A DNA stretch of 51,812 nt from Candidatus Woesearchaeota archaeon CG1_02_57_44 (GTDB lineage: Archaea; Nanobdellota; Nanobdellia; Woesearchaeales; CG1-02-57-44), in the NCBI GenBank assembly GCA_001871415.1, contig MNWW01000020.1:1-51812 (forward strand), in the 5' to 3' direction. A model generated the notes under the pieces. The model ran no database searches, had not been told where the DNA came from, and saw only the letters and a program-made list of their open reading frames with translations. Below are positions 8,684 to 16,737 of this stretch, in pieces. The position numbers and the translations under genes are program-made. The first letter of the stretch is position 1, and each line of letters opens with the position of its first letter.

Positions 8684-8755
8684 ATGGCAAAGAAACAGCA
8701 GCCGGCCAAGAAGAAGCAGTCCCAGCCGATGGATGAAGACGAAGAGGACTACTAG
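8684..8755 (+). CDS. Second 23-residue microprotein, Lys-rich then acidic
   Basis: The ORF encodes MAKKQQPAKKKQSQPMDEDEEDY behind AGAGGGAGGTGA, which places a near-ideal ribosome-binding site 7 nt upstream. The charge is split: a basic first half and a strongly acidic tail ending in Tyr. An in-frame ATG at 8558 would give the 65-aa version in the ORF track, but the Shine-Dalgarno site points to 8684. It lies about 190 nt after the first microprotein gene, with hairpins such as GGATG-CTAT-CATCC between. T-rich sequence (CATTTTTCTTTTTCTTATT) follows and could terminate the transcript. Confidence 0.5.
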   Translation: MAKKQQPAKKKQSQPMDEDEEDY

Positions 8756-8796
8756 TCCATCAACGATAGACCTGTCACTCCTCATTTTTCTTTTTC

Positions 8797-8935
8797 TTAT
8801 TGCAAAGCACGTGGGTTGAATACCCTGTCCTTCAGGACGTGCTATGCAATTCAAAAATCCGCCTGCAATGACGAGGCGTGGCAATACAGCGGCCTTCAGG
8901 CCGCGGTTAGCGCCGAGTGGCGGATTTTTGTTATT
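8797..8935 (+). repeat. Structured dispersed element, copy 1
   Basis: About 139 nt and nearly identical to copy 3 (51652-51789). It folds into two domains. Domain 1 is a three-way junction: TTGCAAAGCAC pairs with GTGCTATGCAA (one mismatch) around a GGGTTGAATACCC hairpin and a GTCC-TTCA-GGAC hairpin. Domain 2 is a long hairpin closed by AAAAATCCGCC/GGCGGATTTTT, with an asymmetric internal loop flanked by GA/GA, an inner GGCG/CGCC stem and a GCGGCC-TTCA-GGCCGC tip. It ends in a T-run. It sits between the microprotein genes and the duplicated nuclease-fold gene. It could be an ncRNA or a miniature mobile element. Confidence 0.8.
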
Positions 8936-8981
8936 ATGTTCGCGATGATATTTTTTATACACGAGGCAACTCCCACTGCGG

Positions 8982-9779
8982 ATGACAGGTGGCGGCTACG
9001 AGGAATCCATGCGGCGCATGCCGTGGCTCAGGCCACAGGACTATTTTGTCGCAGAGCTTCGTGCGCGCCCGGAAGCGGTCTTTGAGGCACGTACTACCCT
9101 CTCCTGGATAATGTGTCGTGGGGTCTACCAGGGCCGGCGTCTGGCAGACCTGGTGCTCGTGCACGAGGATGGCATGGCGACCGCGGTGGAGGTGCTGCCT
9201 GACAGGACCGATAAACAGGCAGCCGTTGAGCATCTGCACCAGACCCGTGATTTCATCGCAGCAGAATTGGGCATCACCGACACGTTGCTCAAAGTGGCCT
9301 ACTATGATGGTGATGTGTTCTCTTATGACATCGTGCCTAACGGGACCATCGGCAACGCCGAAGCGATATGCACTGGTATGCACGCCGGCTACCGCAACGG
9401 CATGCGTCGATACACCACCGGACGGGACATGACCACGCATGCTGAATACCTCGAGGCGTTGGTGACTCGTCTCGACGCTGTCGATGTACAGGACGAAAAG
9501 TGGATAATGCAGGATGGCGTCTGGTTCGAGGAAGGTAGCGTGCATCAGCGCCGGCTGGCGGATCTCGTAGTGGTGCATAAGGACGATTCCGCGACCGCGC
9601 TGGAACTCAAGGGTTCAGGGAAGAAGAACCAGAAAGCGCGCGTGCAATTATTGGACACACAAGAGTTCATACAGGAGCAGTTGGGGCTGAGAGATGTAAC
9701 ACTTCGCATCGTGCACTATCAGCCAAAGGGTCAGTACACCTGGTTCGATGTTGGACTCGACGATACTAGTGAACCCTGA
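8982..9779 (+). CDS. Duplicated PD-(D/E)XK nuclease-fold protein
   Basis: 265 aa made of two similar halves: RRLADLVLVHEDGMATAVEV...TRDFIAAELGI in the first and RRLADLVVVHKDDSATALEL...TQEFIQEQLGL in the second. The second half carries D...ELK (LADLVVVH, then ALELKGSG), the PD-(D/E)XK catalytic signature. The first half has EVL where ELK is expected and is probably inactive. A TATA-like TTTTTTATAC lies at 8949-8958, close upstream of the ATG. The gene is convergent with the large helicase-nuclease. A DNA repair or defence role is a guess; the fold assignment is from the motif and the repeat. Confidence 0.6.
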   Translation: MTGGGYEESMRRMPWLRPQDYFVAELRARPEAVFEARTTLSWIMCRGVYQGRRLADLVLVHEDGMATAVEVLPDRTDKQAAVEHLHQTRDFIAAELGITDTLLKVAYYDGDVFSYDIVPNGTIGNAEAICTGMHAGYRNGMRRYTTGRDMTTHAEYLEALVTRLDAVDVQDEKWIMQDGVWFEEGSVHQRRLADLVVVHKDDSATALELKGSGKKNQKARVQLLDTQEFIQEQLGLRDVTLRIVHYQPKGQYTWFDVGLDDTSEP

Positions 9780-9785
9780 CGCGCG

Positions 9786-12700
9786 CTAGCGGATCCGCAG
9801 CGTCGCGCTCTTTCCGCTCCCTTCACGCGTCAGCTTTCCCGCCTTCTCGAGCGAGACCACCGCGTCATGCACCTGTCTCTTCGCTGCGGCGGTGGCAGTC
9901 CTGCCGTAGATGCCAGCAATAACATCGCGTGCAAGGTCCTCTTCGGTCATGCTCATGTTGATGGACAATACATCCTGCACAGCCAGTGCGAGCTCTTCTT
10001 TGGGCACCCATTTGAACGCGCGCTGCTGTTCCGTCGACACTCGTACAACCGGCGCGGTGTCGCCGCGCAGCCATACAGAGTGTCCCGAGCGTTGCGCGCC
10101 CATGCGCCGGAGCGTATCCTTGAGCGCTGCCCGCGCAACCTGCGTATTCGCGACGCCAAAGGCACCTCGCACGCGGGAGAGCAGATATTCCTCGTGCACG
10201 ATTCCCTCAGTTTCCAGCACCTGACGCATCACCGCTCCAGACCGTTCAGCAAATCGTGCTTTACCATATCGGGGCAACCTGGCTTGCTGATAGGAGCTGT
10301 AGCGCTCGCGAAGAGGGATCTCCGAGAAGGTCTTGACACTGCGAACCTTCGCGAAGCCGTCCTTGCCAGTGGGGTGTTCTGCTGCATCATCTTTCGATGC
10401 CTCGGCGGTCTGCCGTCTGCCTAAGGATTCCTTGACGCTATCCATCACATGCTCGCGCGAGACGATCCAGTCCTCGCTGTACACGCGGTATAGCGTCCAA
10501 CCCAGCGAGAGCAGCAGCTCATGCCTGACCTTGTCGCGGTCCCGCGCCAATGGCGCAGCGCGGTAGAAGCTGCCATCGCACTCCACGCCAAGAACGTAGC
10601 TGTCGCCTTTCTTATCCTTGAGCGCGAAGTCCAGCCGGTAGCCGCTGCGCCCGACGAGCGTGTCGATCTGATACTGCCTGCGCAGAGCATCATGCACGCT
10701 CTGCTGGAAGTCGTCGAGCAGGAGCGTATCGTCAGTTCTTACACCGTCTCCACGCGTATGCGTCGCTATGCGCTGATGCGCAGCGACTGCACCTCCATGC
10801 CTGACCTGATGCGCGTACGCGAGATAATCATGCAGCACCTTCGGGCCTTGTCCTTTGGCGTGCGCGAGATCCTGCGGCGAAAGCCCGGTGACCATGATGG
10901 TCTTGACCCGCGCCCTGGTCACGGCGACATTCAGCCGCTTGTAGCCGCCTTCCTGATTGAGGGGTCCGAAGTTGAGCGTCAATCGTCCTGCCGCGTCATG
11001 AGCGTAGCCTACGCTGATGATGATGATGTCGCGCTCATCGCCTTGTACCGTCTCCAGGTTCTTGATGAAGGGCTCTTCCGACGATGGATCGATGCTCTCA
11101 TCAAGCGTGACGCCCCTTGCCTCAAGAGCTTCTCGTATCGCGCGTTCCTGCTGTACCGAGAACGCGATGAGGCCGATGCTTGCGTTCTTCTTGCGCTCCT
11201 CGATGAACAGCTCTGCCACCTTCTCGGCTTCCCTGAGGTTCATGCGTGAGCCGCCGCGTTCATACGCGCCTTTCACGTGTACCACAGACACTCCGCCTGC
11301 GCCGCCGCACTGCGGGAACGTGATGAGGCGGCTGTTGTAGAACTGTTGGTTGGAGAACGCGATGAGCCGCTCGTCTCTGCTGCGATAGTGCCAGAGCAAG
11401 GAGAATTCAGGAAATGTCGTCGTGGCTTCGGCCAGGAAGCTGTCCAGGTCATCGATGATTTCTGTCGCGCTGCCAGAACCTGCTCCCGTCGCTATGGTGT
11501 CTTCGTTATCCTTCTGGAAGAAGCTTGTCGGCGGCAGCTGCTGTGTATCCCCCATGATGATGGCTTGCTTTGCCCGCATGAGCGCGGGCAGCGCGTCCTC
11601 AGGCATTATCTGCGAGGCCTCGTCGAAGATGACCATGTCGAACTGTATCTTCTCCGGGTCGATGTACTGGCTGACCGTCAACGGTGACATCATGAAGCAG
11701 GGCTTGAGCGCGAACGCGAGATTGGGCATGCTGGAGAGAAGCGAGCGTATGGGCTTGAGCTTGCGCTTCTTCTCGTGCTCGCGCTTGAGGATAGCCACTT
11801 CAGAGGTGCCGCCGCTGGTGTGATAGTGTTGCTTTGGCTGTGCGGCTTCAATTGTGGCCATGATGCGATAGCGATGCATGTCCCTGACTTTGTGGTCCTC
11901 CTTACGGTAGCGTTCGGCGAGCTCCTTGGGAGCGTTACGCGCGTTTGTGCGCATGACCTGCGCTAGTGCCTGATGATGGTACGCTTTGACAAAGCATGCG
12001 GCGGTCCCTTTTCCAGAAGTGTCTGCTGCCGCGGCATTGACAAACCCTGAAACTTCCGCATCCAGCTTGCCGTAGGTGTCGCGAAACGCGATGCAGTCCG
12101 TCAAGGTGCCAAGCAGGTTCTGGAGCTGGCCAAGTGCAGAACCTGCCGATTTCACGGTAACCAGCGGAAATACTTCTTTGGAAAAGAACCAGTTGACATC
12201 TCCCGCTTTCTGGCGGAATTCACCGACGATGTCCGCGTTCGCCTTGGCAAGGTGCTGGAGGATGGCGTCAGCGCTGCCGAGCGCGCTTGCCTGCTCCCGC
12301 AGGGCTCCTGCCTTCTCCGCCATGCGATGGTACTTGCCGACGACAGAGGCGCTGGTCGCCTGATAGTGCCTGCTCTTCGCGGACTCCTTGCTGATGTCCT
12401 TCTCGATCTGTCGGTGTTCTTCGAGCAGCGAGAACGCGCGTATCCAGGAGCCGTGGCTCATGCGGCGGATAGCGAATGGTCGCAGAGCCGCGCGGGCTGT
12501 CCGGTACTCGGACGAGAACAGTCTGCGCCACCACGGGCATCGCAGGCCGGAGGGCATCTGCTGTGACAGGAATCGCGTGGTCACCATGCTCAGCAGCGAG
12601 GAGCGTAGCGCGGCCTTGCGCTCGTGCAGGGCGTGTAGTCGCGCCAGCCGTGGCTGCTCGTCAGAAATGTTGGTCAGCAGCCAATGCGGTGCCCGTAGGG

Positions 12701-14273
12701 CCTGTAGCTCTCTGCTGATGGACGCGAGCGCCTCCAGTTGGGCAAACGTCGTCGCTTTGCAGGGTAGCCCCTCAATGAACGTGGCAAGCGAACGAAGCGC
12801 CTGTGCAGCGGACGCGAGCGCGTGCTGCATACCGCTCTCGATGCCGCGTCCGCCTTTCTTGAAATGCCAGTAGGGGTTTTCGAATGGGACGCCGATCCGC
12901 TGCATGATCTCGTCGAGCAAGCGCACCTGCTCGAGCATCTGGGCGAATCCGGAAGCGTCGAGTTTGAGCGTACTGGTGAGTGGCTGCTCGATAAGATGGA
13001 CGTGTTCGCGTACCGCGAGGGATCCTCGGAGCTCATAGACCGAGATGTTCCAAGGTTTGCGTGGCTCGCACAGCCACTGGTAGTATTCATTCAGTTCCTT
13101 GGCGAGCCCTTCGTAGGGCGCGAAGGAGTAGCGCATGGCATCATCAGGTATCCTCGGTGACGTGAGCAGCTCCTGCATGAGCTGCTCGATGACGGTCTTT
13201 TTCTGCTCCTTGTAGTTGTGCAGGTTCAGGCAATAGCGTCCCAGCCCTGCCTGTTCCAGGCGCTGGTGCACGACATTAAGCGCCGCCATCTTCTGGCTGA
13301 CAAAGAGGACCTTCTTGCCTTGCAGCATGCTGGCGGCGATGATGTTGGCGACAGTCTGGCTCTTGCCTGTGCCAGGAGGTCCTTGCAGGACGAAGGACAA
13401 TCCTGCTTTGGCCATCTCGATGGCGTGCTTCTGGCTGCTGTCTGCCGGTAGCAGATCGATGCTCTCATCGCGCACCAATGGCTGCTTTTGTTCAAGGCCT
13501 TCTCCTGCGAAGGCCCTGACCAACGGATTCTTCGCGGCGAGTTGCGCGTGCGTGGTGAGGTCGTCGACCATGATGTGCTTCTGGTAGCTGAAGATGTCGA
13601 TGAGCACGCTCTGCTCGAGCGTGCCGTCCAGCGGCGCTATGGCCTTGGCTACAGCGTCGAGATACGCGACCGGGCCGTCGCCCTGCTGCGGCGCATAGGC
13701 GGGCAAGGTGATGCGATGCTCATGGTGGAGTTTCTCACGCAGCGCTGGATTCAGGCCAAGCTCCTCGACAGGCGTGAAGCTGATATCGATGCTATCCTTC
13801 TCGGGGCTACCGCGCGAAAGTTCCAGGGGCTGCAGCAGCACAGGCATCTGCTGCTCTTTGATGGTCACCATGCCGACAGCCGCGAAGCACGTTGAGAGGC
13901 CTTGCTCCTGGAAGTGATCACGTGCTTTCAGGTACAGCCTGGAGACGCGCTTGCGAAGCGCTGCTTGAGCAGGATCATCTGTGTCCTCATTCGTCCGCCT
14001 GTCACCAGAGGATTCCCCTGTTCTTGCTGTCTCCTGCACGACCCATCGTCTGGCCTTGCGCCTTTGCGCGACGCGGATAGGTGTCTCCTGCTCCAGCTCT
14101 TTGATGGCGCCTGCGAGATCAGGGCTGCTGATGCGAAGCGTGCGGGACGTCTCGTGGTAATTGACCAGGTTGTTCCTGCCAGATAGGTCAAGCAGCCGCC
14201 GTTTCCAGTGCTCCAGCTTCTGCGCTGTCTGCGTACTCTGTCCACTGTGCGTGCCCTGCATAACGTGACCCAT
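9786..14273 (-). CDS. SF1 helicase with DUF4011, Vsr-like nuclease and DUF3320 regions
   Basis: This 1495-aa protein has the layout of the DUF4011/AAA_11-12/MTES_1575/DUF3320 family. The N terminus carries KRRLLDLSGRNNLVNY. Walker A is LQGPPGTGKSQT near residue 305, and the DEAS box (MVIFDEASQIMPEDALP) and GDTQQLPP motif Ia/III-like segments come far later, separated by a long coiled-coil-rich insert. A Vsr/DUF559-type nuclease domain follows (RLDFAL...LGVECDGSFYRAAPLARDRDKVRHELL), then a winged C-terminal DUF3320-like region. UPF1-like SF1 helicases fused to nucleases are linked to DNA repair or anti-phage defence; which applies here is not shown. It is the last gene of a tight minus-strand run after the rhomboid and membrane-protein genes. 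Confidence 0.88.
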   Translation of the reverse strand: MGHVMQGTHSGQSTQTAQKLEHWKRRLLDLSGRNNLVNYHETSRTLRISSPDLAGAIKELEQETPIRVAQRRKARRWVVQETARTGESSGDRRTNEDTDDPAQAALRKRVSRLYLKARDHFQEQGLSTCFAAVGMVTIKEQQMPVLLQPLELSRGSPEKDSIDISFTPVEELGLNPALREKLHHEHRITLPAYAPQQGDGPVAYLDAVAKAIAPLDGTLEQSVLIDIFSYQKHIMVDDLTTHAQLAAKNPLVRAFAGEGLEQKQPLVRDESIDLLPADSSQKHAIEMAKAGLSFVLQGPPGTGKSQTVANIIAASMLQGKKVLFVSQKMAALNVVHQRLEQAGLGRYCLNLHNYKEQKKTVIEQLMQELLTSPRIPDDAMRYSFAPYEGLAKELNEYYQWLCEPRKPWNISVYELRGSLAVREHVHLIEQPLTSTLKLDASGFAQMLEQVRLLDEIMQRIGVPFENPYWHFKKGGRGIESGMQHALASAAQALRSLATFIEGLPCKATTFAQLEALASISRELQALRAPHWLLTNISDEQPRLARLHALHERKAALRSSLLSMVTTRFLSQQMPSGLRCPWWRRLFSSEYRTARAALRPFAIRRMSHGSWIRAFSLLEEHRQIEKDISKESAKSRHYQATSASVVGKYHRMAEKAGALREQASALGSADAILQHLAKANADIVGEFRQKAGDVNWFFSKEVFPLVTVKSAGSALGQLQNLLGTLTDCIAFRDTYGKLDAEVSGFVNAAAADTSGKGTAACFVKAYHHQALAQVMRTNARNAPKELAERYRKEDHKVRDMHRYRIMATIEAAQPKQHYHTSGGTSEVAILKREHEKKRKLKPIRSLLSSMPNLAFALKPCFMMSPLTVSQYIDPEKIQFDMVIFDEASQIMPEDALPALMRAKQAIIMGDTQQLPPTSFFQKDNEDTIATGAGSGSATEIIDDLDSFLAEATTTFPEFSLLWHYRSRDERLIAFSNQQFYNSRLITFPQCGGAGGVSVVHVKGAYERGGSRMNLREAEKVAELFIEERKKNASIGLIAFSVQQERAIREALEARGVTLDESIDPSSEEPFIKNLETVQGDERDIIIISVGYAHDAAGRLTLNFGPLNQEGGYKRLNVAVTRARVKTIMVTGLSPQDLAHAKGQGPKVLHDYLAYAHQVRHGGAVAAHQRIATHTRGDGVRTDDTLLLDDFQQSVHDALRRQYQIDTLVGRSGYRLDFALKDKKGDSYVLGVECDGSFYRAAPLARDRDKVRHELLLSLGWTLYRVYSEDWIVSREHVMDSVKESLGRRQTAEASKDDAAEHPTGKDGFAKVRSVKTFSEIPLRERYSSYQQARLPRYGKARFAERSGAVMRQVLETEGIVHEEYLLSRVRGAFGVANTQVARAALKDTLRRMGAQRSGHSVWLRGDTAPVVRVSTEQQRAFKWVPKEELALAVQDVLSINMSMTEEDLARDVIAGIYGRTATAAAKRQVHDAVVSLEKAGKLTREGSGKSATLRIR

Positions 14274-14282
14274 GGCGCACTC

Positions 14283-14651
14283 TTATTTATGCTTTTGCTG
14301 CTGCCTGTCGAGCCACACGCGCTTGAACCACGGGAGGCTGGTGGTGCTGAGCAGATACGCCGCCGCAGGCACCAGGCTGCTCAGATACGGCGTAGGGAGT
14401 TTTGCTGCGAGAAAGAAGCTGACCACGACAAGGTAGGTCATGGCAGTGACCATCAGCCGTCGCAGTCCTGAAGTCTCCCATGCCTTGTCGAGCTCAACCC
14501 GCGTGTTGCGCTCCTTGATATGCGCGATGTCCTGCTCAAGAAGCCGTAGGCGGGTTTGCTGCTGTTGCGTTGATGCTATCGGGGCCTGCTGCTGTTTTGT
14601 TGGCGCTGCTGATGCGTGTTGAGGGTGTTGTGTTGGTGAAGGTGTTTTCAT
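14283..14651 (-). CDS. Small membrane protein with coiled coil
   Basis: 122 aa. The Gln/Pro/Ala-rich N terminus (QQQ runs) is likely disordered, a short coiled coil follows (TRLRLLEQDIAHIKERN), and then come two hydrophobic segments (LMVTAMTYLVVVSFFLAA and LSSLVPAAAYLLSTTSL) that fit a helical hairpin in the membrane. No family recognised. It starts 9 nt after the rhomboid stop and ends 9 nt before the helicase start, so it is probably co-transcribed with both. It might anchor the helicase or act with the rhomboid; no direct evidence. Confidence 0.6.
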   Translation of the reverse strand: MKTPSPTQHPQHASAAPTKQQQAPIASTQQQQTRLRLLEQDIAHIKERNTRVELDKAWETSGLRRLMVTAMTYLVVVSFFLAAKLPTPYLSSLVPAAAYLLSTTSLPWFKRVWLDRQQQKHK

Positions 14652-14660
14652 GGTGTTCGC

Positions 14661-15422
14661 TTATAGGTTTTCTTTTGTCATTTTATTTACTATAACTCTC
14701 TTAGTGACCAGATAGGCAATGAATGTGCCCACGAGGGCGCTGGCGAAATGTACTACTATCGCCGGTTGGTATATGTCAGGCCGGAACATGACCGGCGGGG
14801 CGATGAGCGCAATGGTGTAGACTAGTCTGCCTGCCTTGCCTTTTGGGGTCCAGGACTGTATCTGCGGCAGTCGTGATGCGAGGGCGATAAATCCTGCGGC
14901 AACTATCCATAATGCCAGAGTGCGATGCCACGCTGAGAGTACCAGCAATCCCAGCAGGAAGCTTGCCGTGAGATACAGGACAAAGAACATCAGCGCAAGG
15001 GTGCCACCCGTGCCGGCGTACGCGACCGTGGCCCAGAACCAGCCTGCAAGGAATCCGGAACTTCCCACACCCAAGGGTATATCCGCAAGAGCGAAGGGGG
15101 GGAACAACATAAAGGTGGTGATGGGCACGAGCGCGATGATGAGGATGTTTCCGATGAGCATGTGCCTGCCGATGCCGAGCTCTCTGGCGAGCAGGAACTG
15201 CAGGATGCCCAGGATGATGAATAAAAAGGCGTTGCGCAGGTAGTGATCTGTGCGAAAGTGCGTGACGCTGGCAGTATAGGCTTTTACTAGACGGGGATTA
15301 TCGGCATCAAGGGCCAACTGCTCGCGTGTGCTCAGGGGCAATAGGAACACGACGCCGATGAGTAGCCAGATGACGATGATGGGGATCATCCCCAGCAGCG
15401 CGTTTTTAGTGTTGATATCCAT
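14661..15422 (-). CDS. Rhomboid-family intramembrane serine protease
   Basis: A 253-aa polytopic membrane protein. Rhomboid hallmarks are visible in order: the HYLRNAFLFIILG segment matching the HLxxN motif of TM2, GSSG at 120-123 with the expected nucleophile Ser in the GxSG motif, and a late TM helix with HFASALVG near residue 230 supplying the catalytic His. The catalytic Ser/His dyad therefore appears intact. It starts 7 nt after the LplA stop and sits upstream of a small membrane protein and the helicase. Substrates are unknown. Confidence 0.8.
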   Translation of the reverse strand: MDINTKNALLGMIPIIVIWLLIGVVFLLPLSTREQLALDADNPRLVKAYTASVTHFRTDHYLRNAFLFIILGILQFLLARELGIGRHMLIGNILIIALVPITTFMLFPPFALADIPLGVGSSGFLAGWFWATVAYAGTGGTLALMFFVLYLTASFLLGLLVLSAWHRTLALWIVAAGFIALASRLPQIQSWTPKGKAGRLVYTIALIAPPVMFRPDIYQPAIVVHFASALVGTFIAYLVTKRVIVNKMTKENL

Positions 15423-15429
15423 GTCAGGT

Positions 15430-16245
15430 TCATCTCGAGAAATTCCATCCCCTGTCGCGGTAGCGTGACTTCGCCAGCGCTTCTGCCCGCGAGAGCTCTT
15501 GCGCTGTCCACGAACCTATCTGGCATTGCTTGTCTCGCGTCAGTCCTATCAGCAAGGCTCGGGTCACATCCTCTCTGCTGACCGCATCCACGTCGATATG
15601 GTCAAGCACGCGCGTGACGCGTTTCTTGACTGAGGTGATGAGCTTGTCCGCTATCTTCTCCTGCCCGACGCGCAGCAGCGAGAACATCCTGTCCACATCG
15701 ACGTCGTAGAGGAGGGTGCCATGCTGCAGCAGCACGCCGCCGCGACGTGTCTGCGCGTTGCCCGATATCTTCTTGTCCCCGACCATGATGTCATTGATGG
15801 GAGAGAACTGAGCGCTGATGCCCAGCTCTGCAAGACCATCGATGACCCATCCGCAGATGAGCTGGTAGGATTCTGTGATGCCGGAGAACCACGACGATGG
15901 CGCGATGACGCTGTAGGTTATCTCGCCGTCATGGTCGTGGTACACAGCGCCGCCGCCGGTGCGCCGTCGCACATAGTCGACGCCGAGCGCGTCGCAGCGT
16001 TCAGTGGCGATCTCTGCGCGCATGCTCTGGAAGCATCCGATGCTGACCGCGCTGGGCTGCCAGCGATAGAGACGGATGGTCGCGATGCCTCCTGCCGCGA
16101 CCTGTTCGCTGCAGGCTTCATCAAGCGCCATGTTCAGGAACGCGTCATGGGTCTCCAGTGGTATGATACGCCAGGGTCCGCTGCTCATGGCGGAGGTCAC
16201 GTCCTGGGAGTCATGCGATCGTGGGTTGTGTTCTAGAGCGTTCAT
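15430..16245 (-). CDS. lplA: Lipoate-protein ligase, catalytic subunit
   Basis: 271 aa from the ATG at 16245 (MNALEHNPRS), which shares a base with the LplB stop (TGATG) and follows GGAGGA; the track start at 16323 lies inside lplB. Motifs of the biotin/lipoate ligase fold are present: RRTGGGAVYHDHDGE (lipoyl-AMP binding loop) and DIMVGDKKISGNAQ with the conserved lysine. It lacks the C-terminal accessory domain, which the adjacent lplB gene encodes, as in the bipartite ligase known from Thermoplasma. It should adenylate lipoate and attach it to the E2 lipoyl lysine (K43 of pdhC). Confidence 0.93.
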   Translation of the reverse strand: MNALEHNPRSHDSQDVTSAMSSGPWRIIPLETHDAFLNMALDEACSEQVAAGGIATIRLYRWQPSAVSIGCFQSMRAEIATERCDALGVDYVRRRTGGGAVYHDHDGEITYSVIAPSSWFSGITESYQLICGWVIDGLAELGISAQFSPINDIMVGDKKISGNAQTRRGGVLLQHGTLLYDVDVDRMFSLLRVGQEKIADKLITSVKKRVTRVLDHIDVDAVSREDVTRALLIGLTRDKQCQIGSWTAQELSRAEALAKSRYRDRGWNFSR

Positions 16246-16598
16246 CAGAAATCCTCCTTCGCGTGCGCAGCGCCGTGCGCATGGTTTCCGCTGGCATCGT
16301 CTATCGACGCCAGCACGAACCACTCAGCGATGGCTTCAGGAGTGATGCCTACCATGGTGATGTTCTCCTCTTGGGCTATGCGGGCAAGCGACGCCCTGAT
16401 GGGTGCGACAGCGTCTGAGGAGATGGCGCTATGACCCTTGTCGTGTGCGTCAACCAGAATCGTGCTGAGAGCGTCCTCCAGCAAGGGCAGCTTCTCTTCA
16501 GGGTGCAGGAAGAAATCTCCTGTGATAATCGCTCTGCCCTGCTCGATCGTCACCGTCAGCAGCTTGCCGCCAGGAACCTTACGGGTATGCTGTCCCAT
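16245..16598 (-). CDS. lplB: Lipoate-protein ligase, accessory subunit
   Basis: About 117 aa corresponding to the C-terminal domain of bacterial LplA. KVPGGKLLTVTIEQGRAIITGDFFLHPEE is the recognisable core (the KxPGGKL and GDFF motifs), and the chain ends in a His/Ala-rich tail. The ATG at 16598 (MGQHTRKVPGG) is preferred over 16613 because a TATA-like CATTAATAAG lies about 26 nt upstream. It is the first gene of the run lplB-lplA-rhomboid-membrane protein-helicase. In the known two-protein system this subunit is required for lipoate activation. Confidence 0.9.
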   Translation of the reverse strand: MGQHTRKVPGGKLLTVTIEQGRAIITGDFFLHPEEKLPLLEDALSTILVDAHDKGHSAISSDAVAPIRASLARIAQEENITMVGITPEAIAEWFVLASIDDASGNHAHGAAHAKEDF

Positions 16599-16737
16599 GC
16601 AGGGGGATGCCACGACGACGCTTATTAATGTTTCTGGCGACGATGGCAGAGGGTATGGACGGCGACGATGGGAGGGCGTCCACCGGACAGTCCTAGACGA
16701 TCAGCACCTGTGCTCTGCCAGGAAGCGGTGTAAGCGA

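Noticed and set aside
8797-8935. H/ACA guide RNA for the repeat
   Set aside because: There is no 3' ANA box at the right distance and no symmetric pseudouridylation pocket; the GA/GA loop alone is not enough.
8982-9779. Restriction-modification system
   Set aside because: A nuclease-fold protein and a helicase-nuclease are present, but no DNA methyltransferase or specificity subunit is seen nearby.
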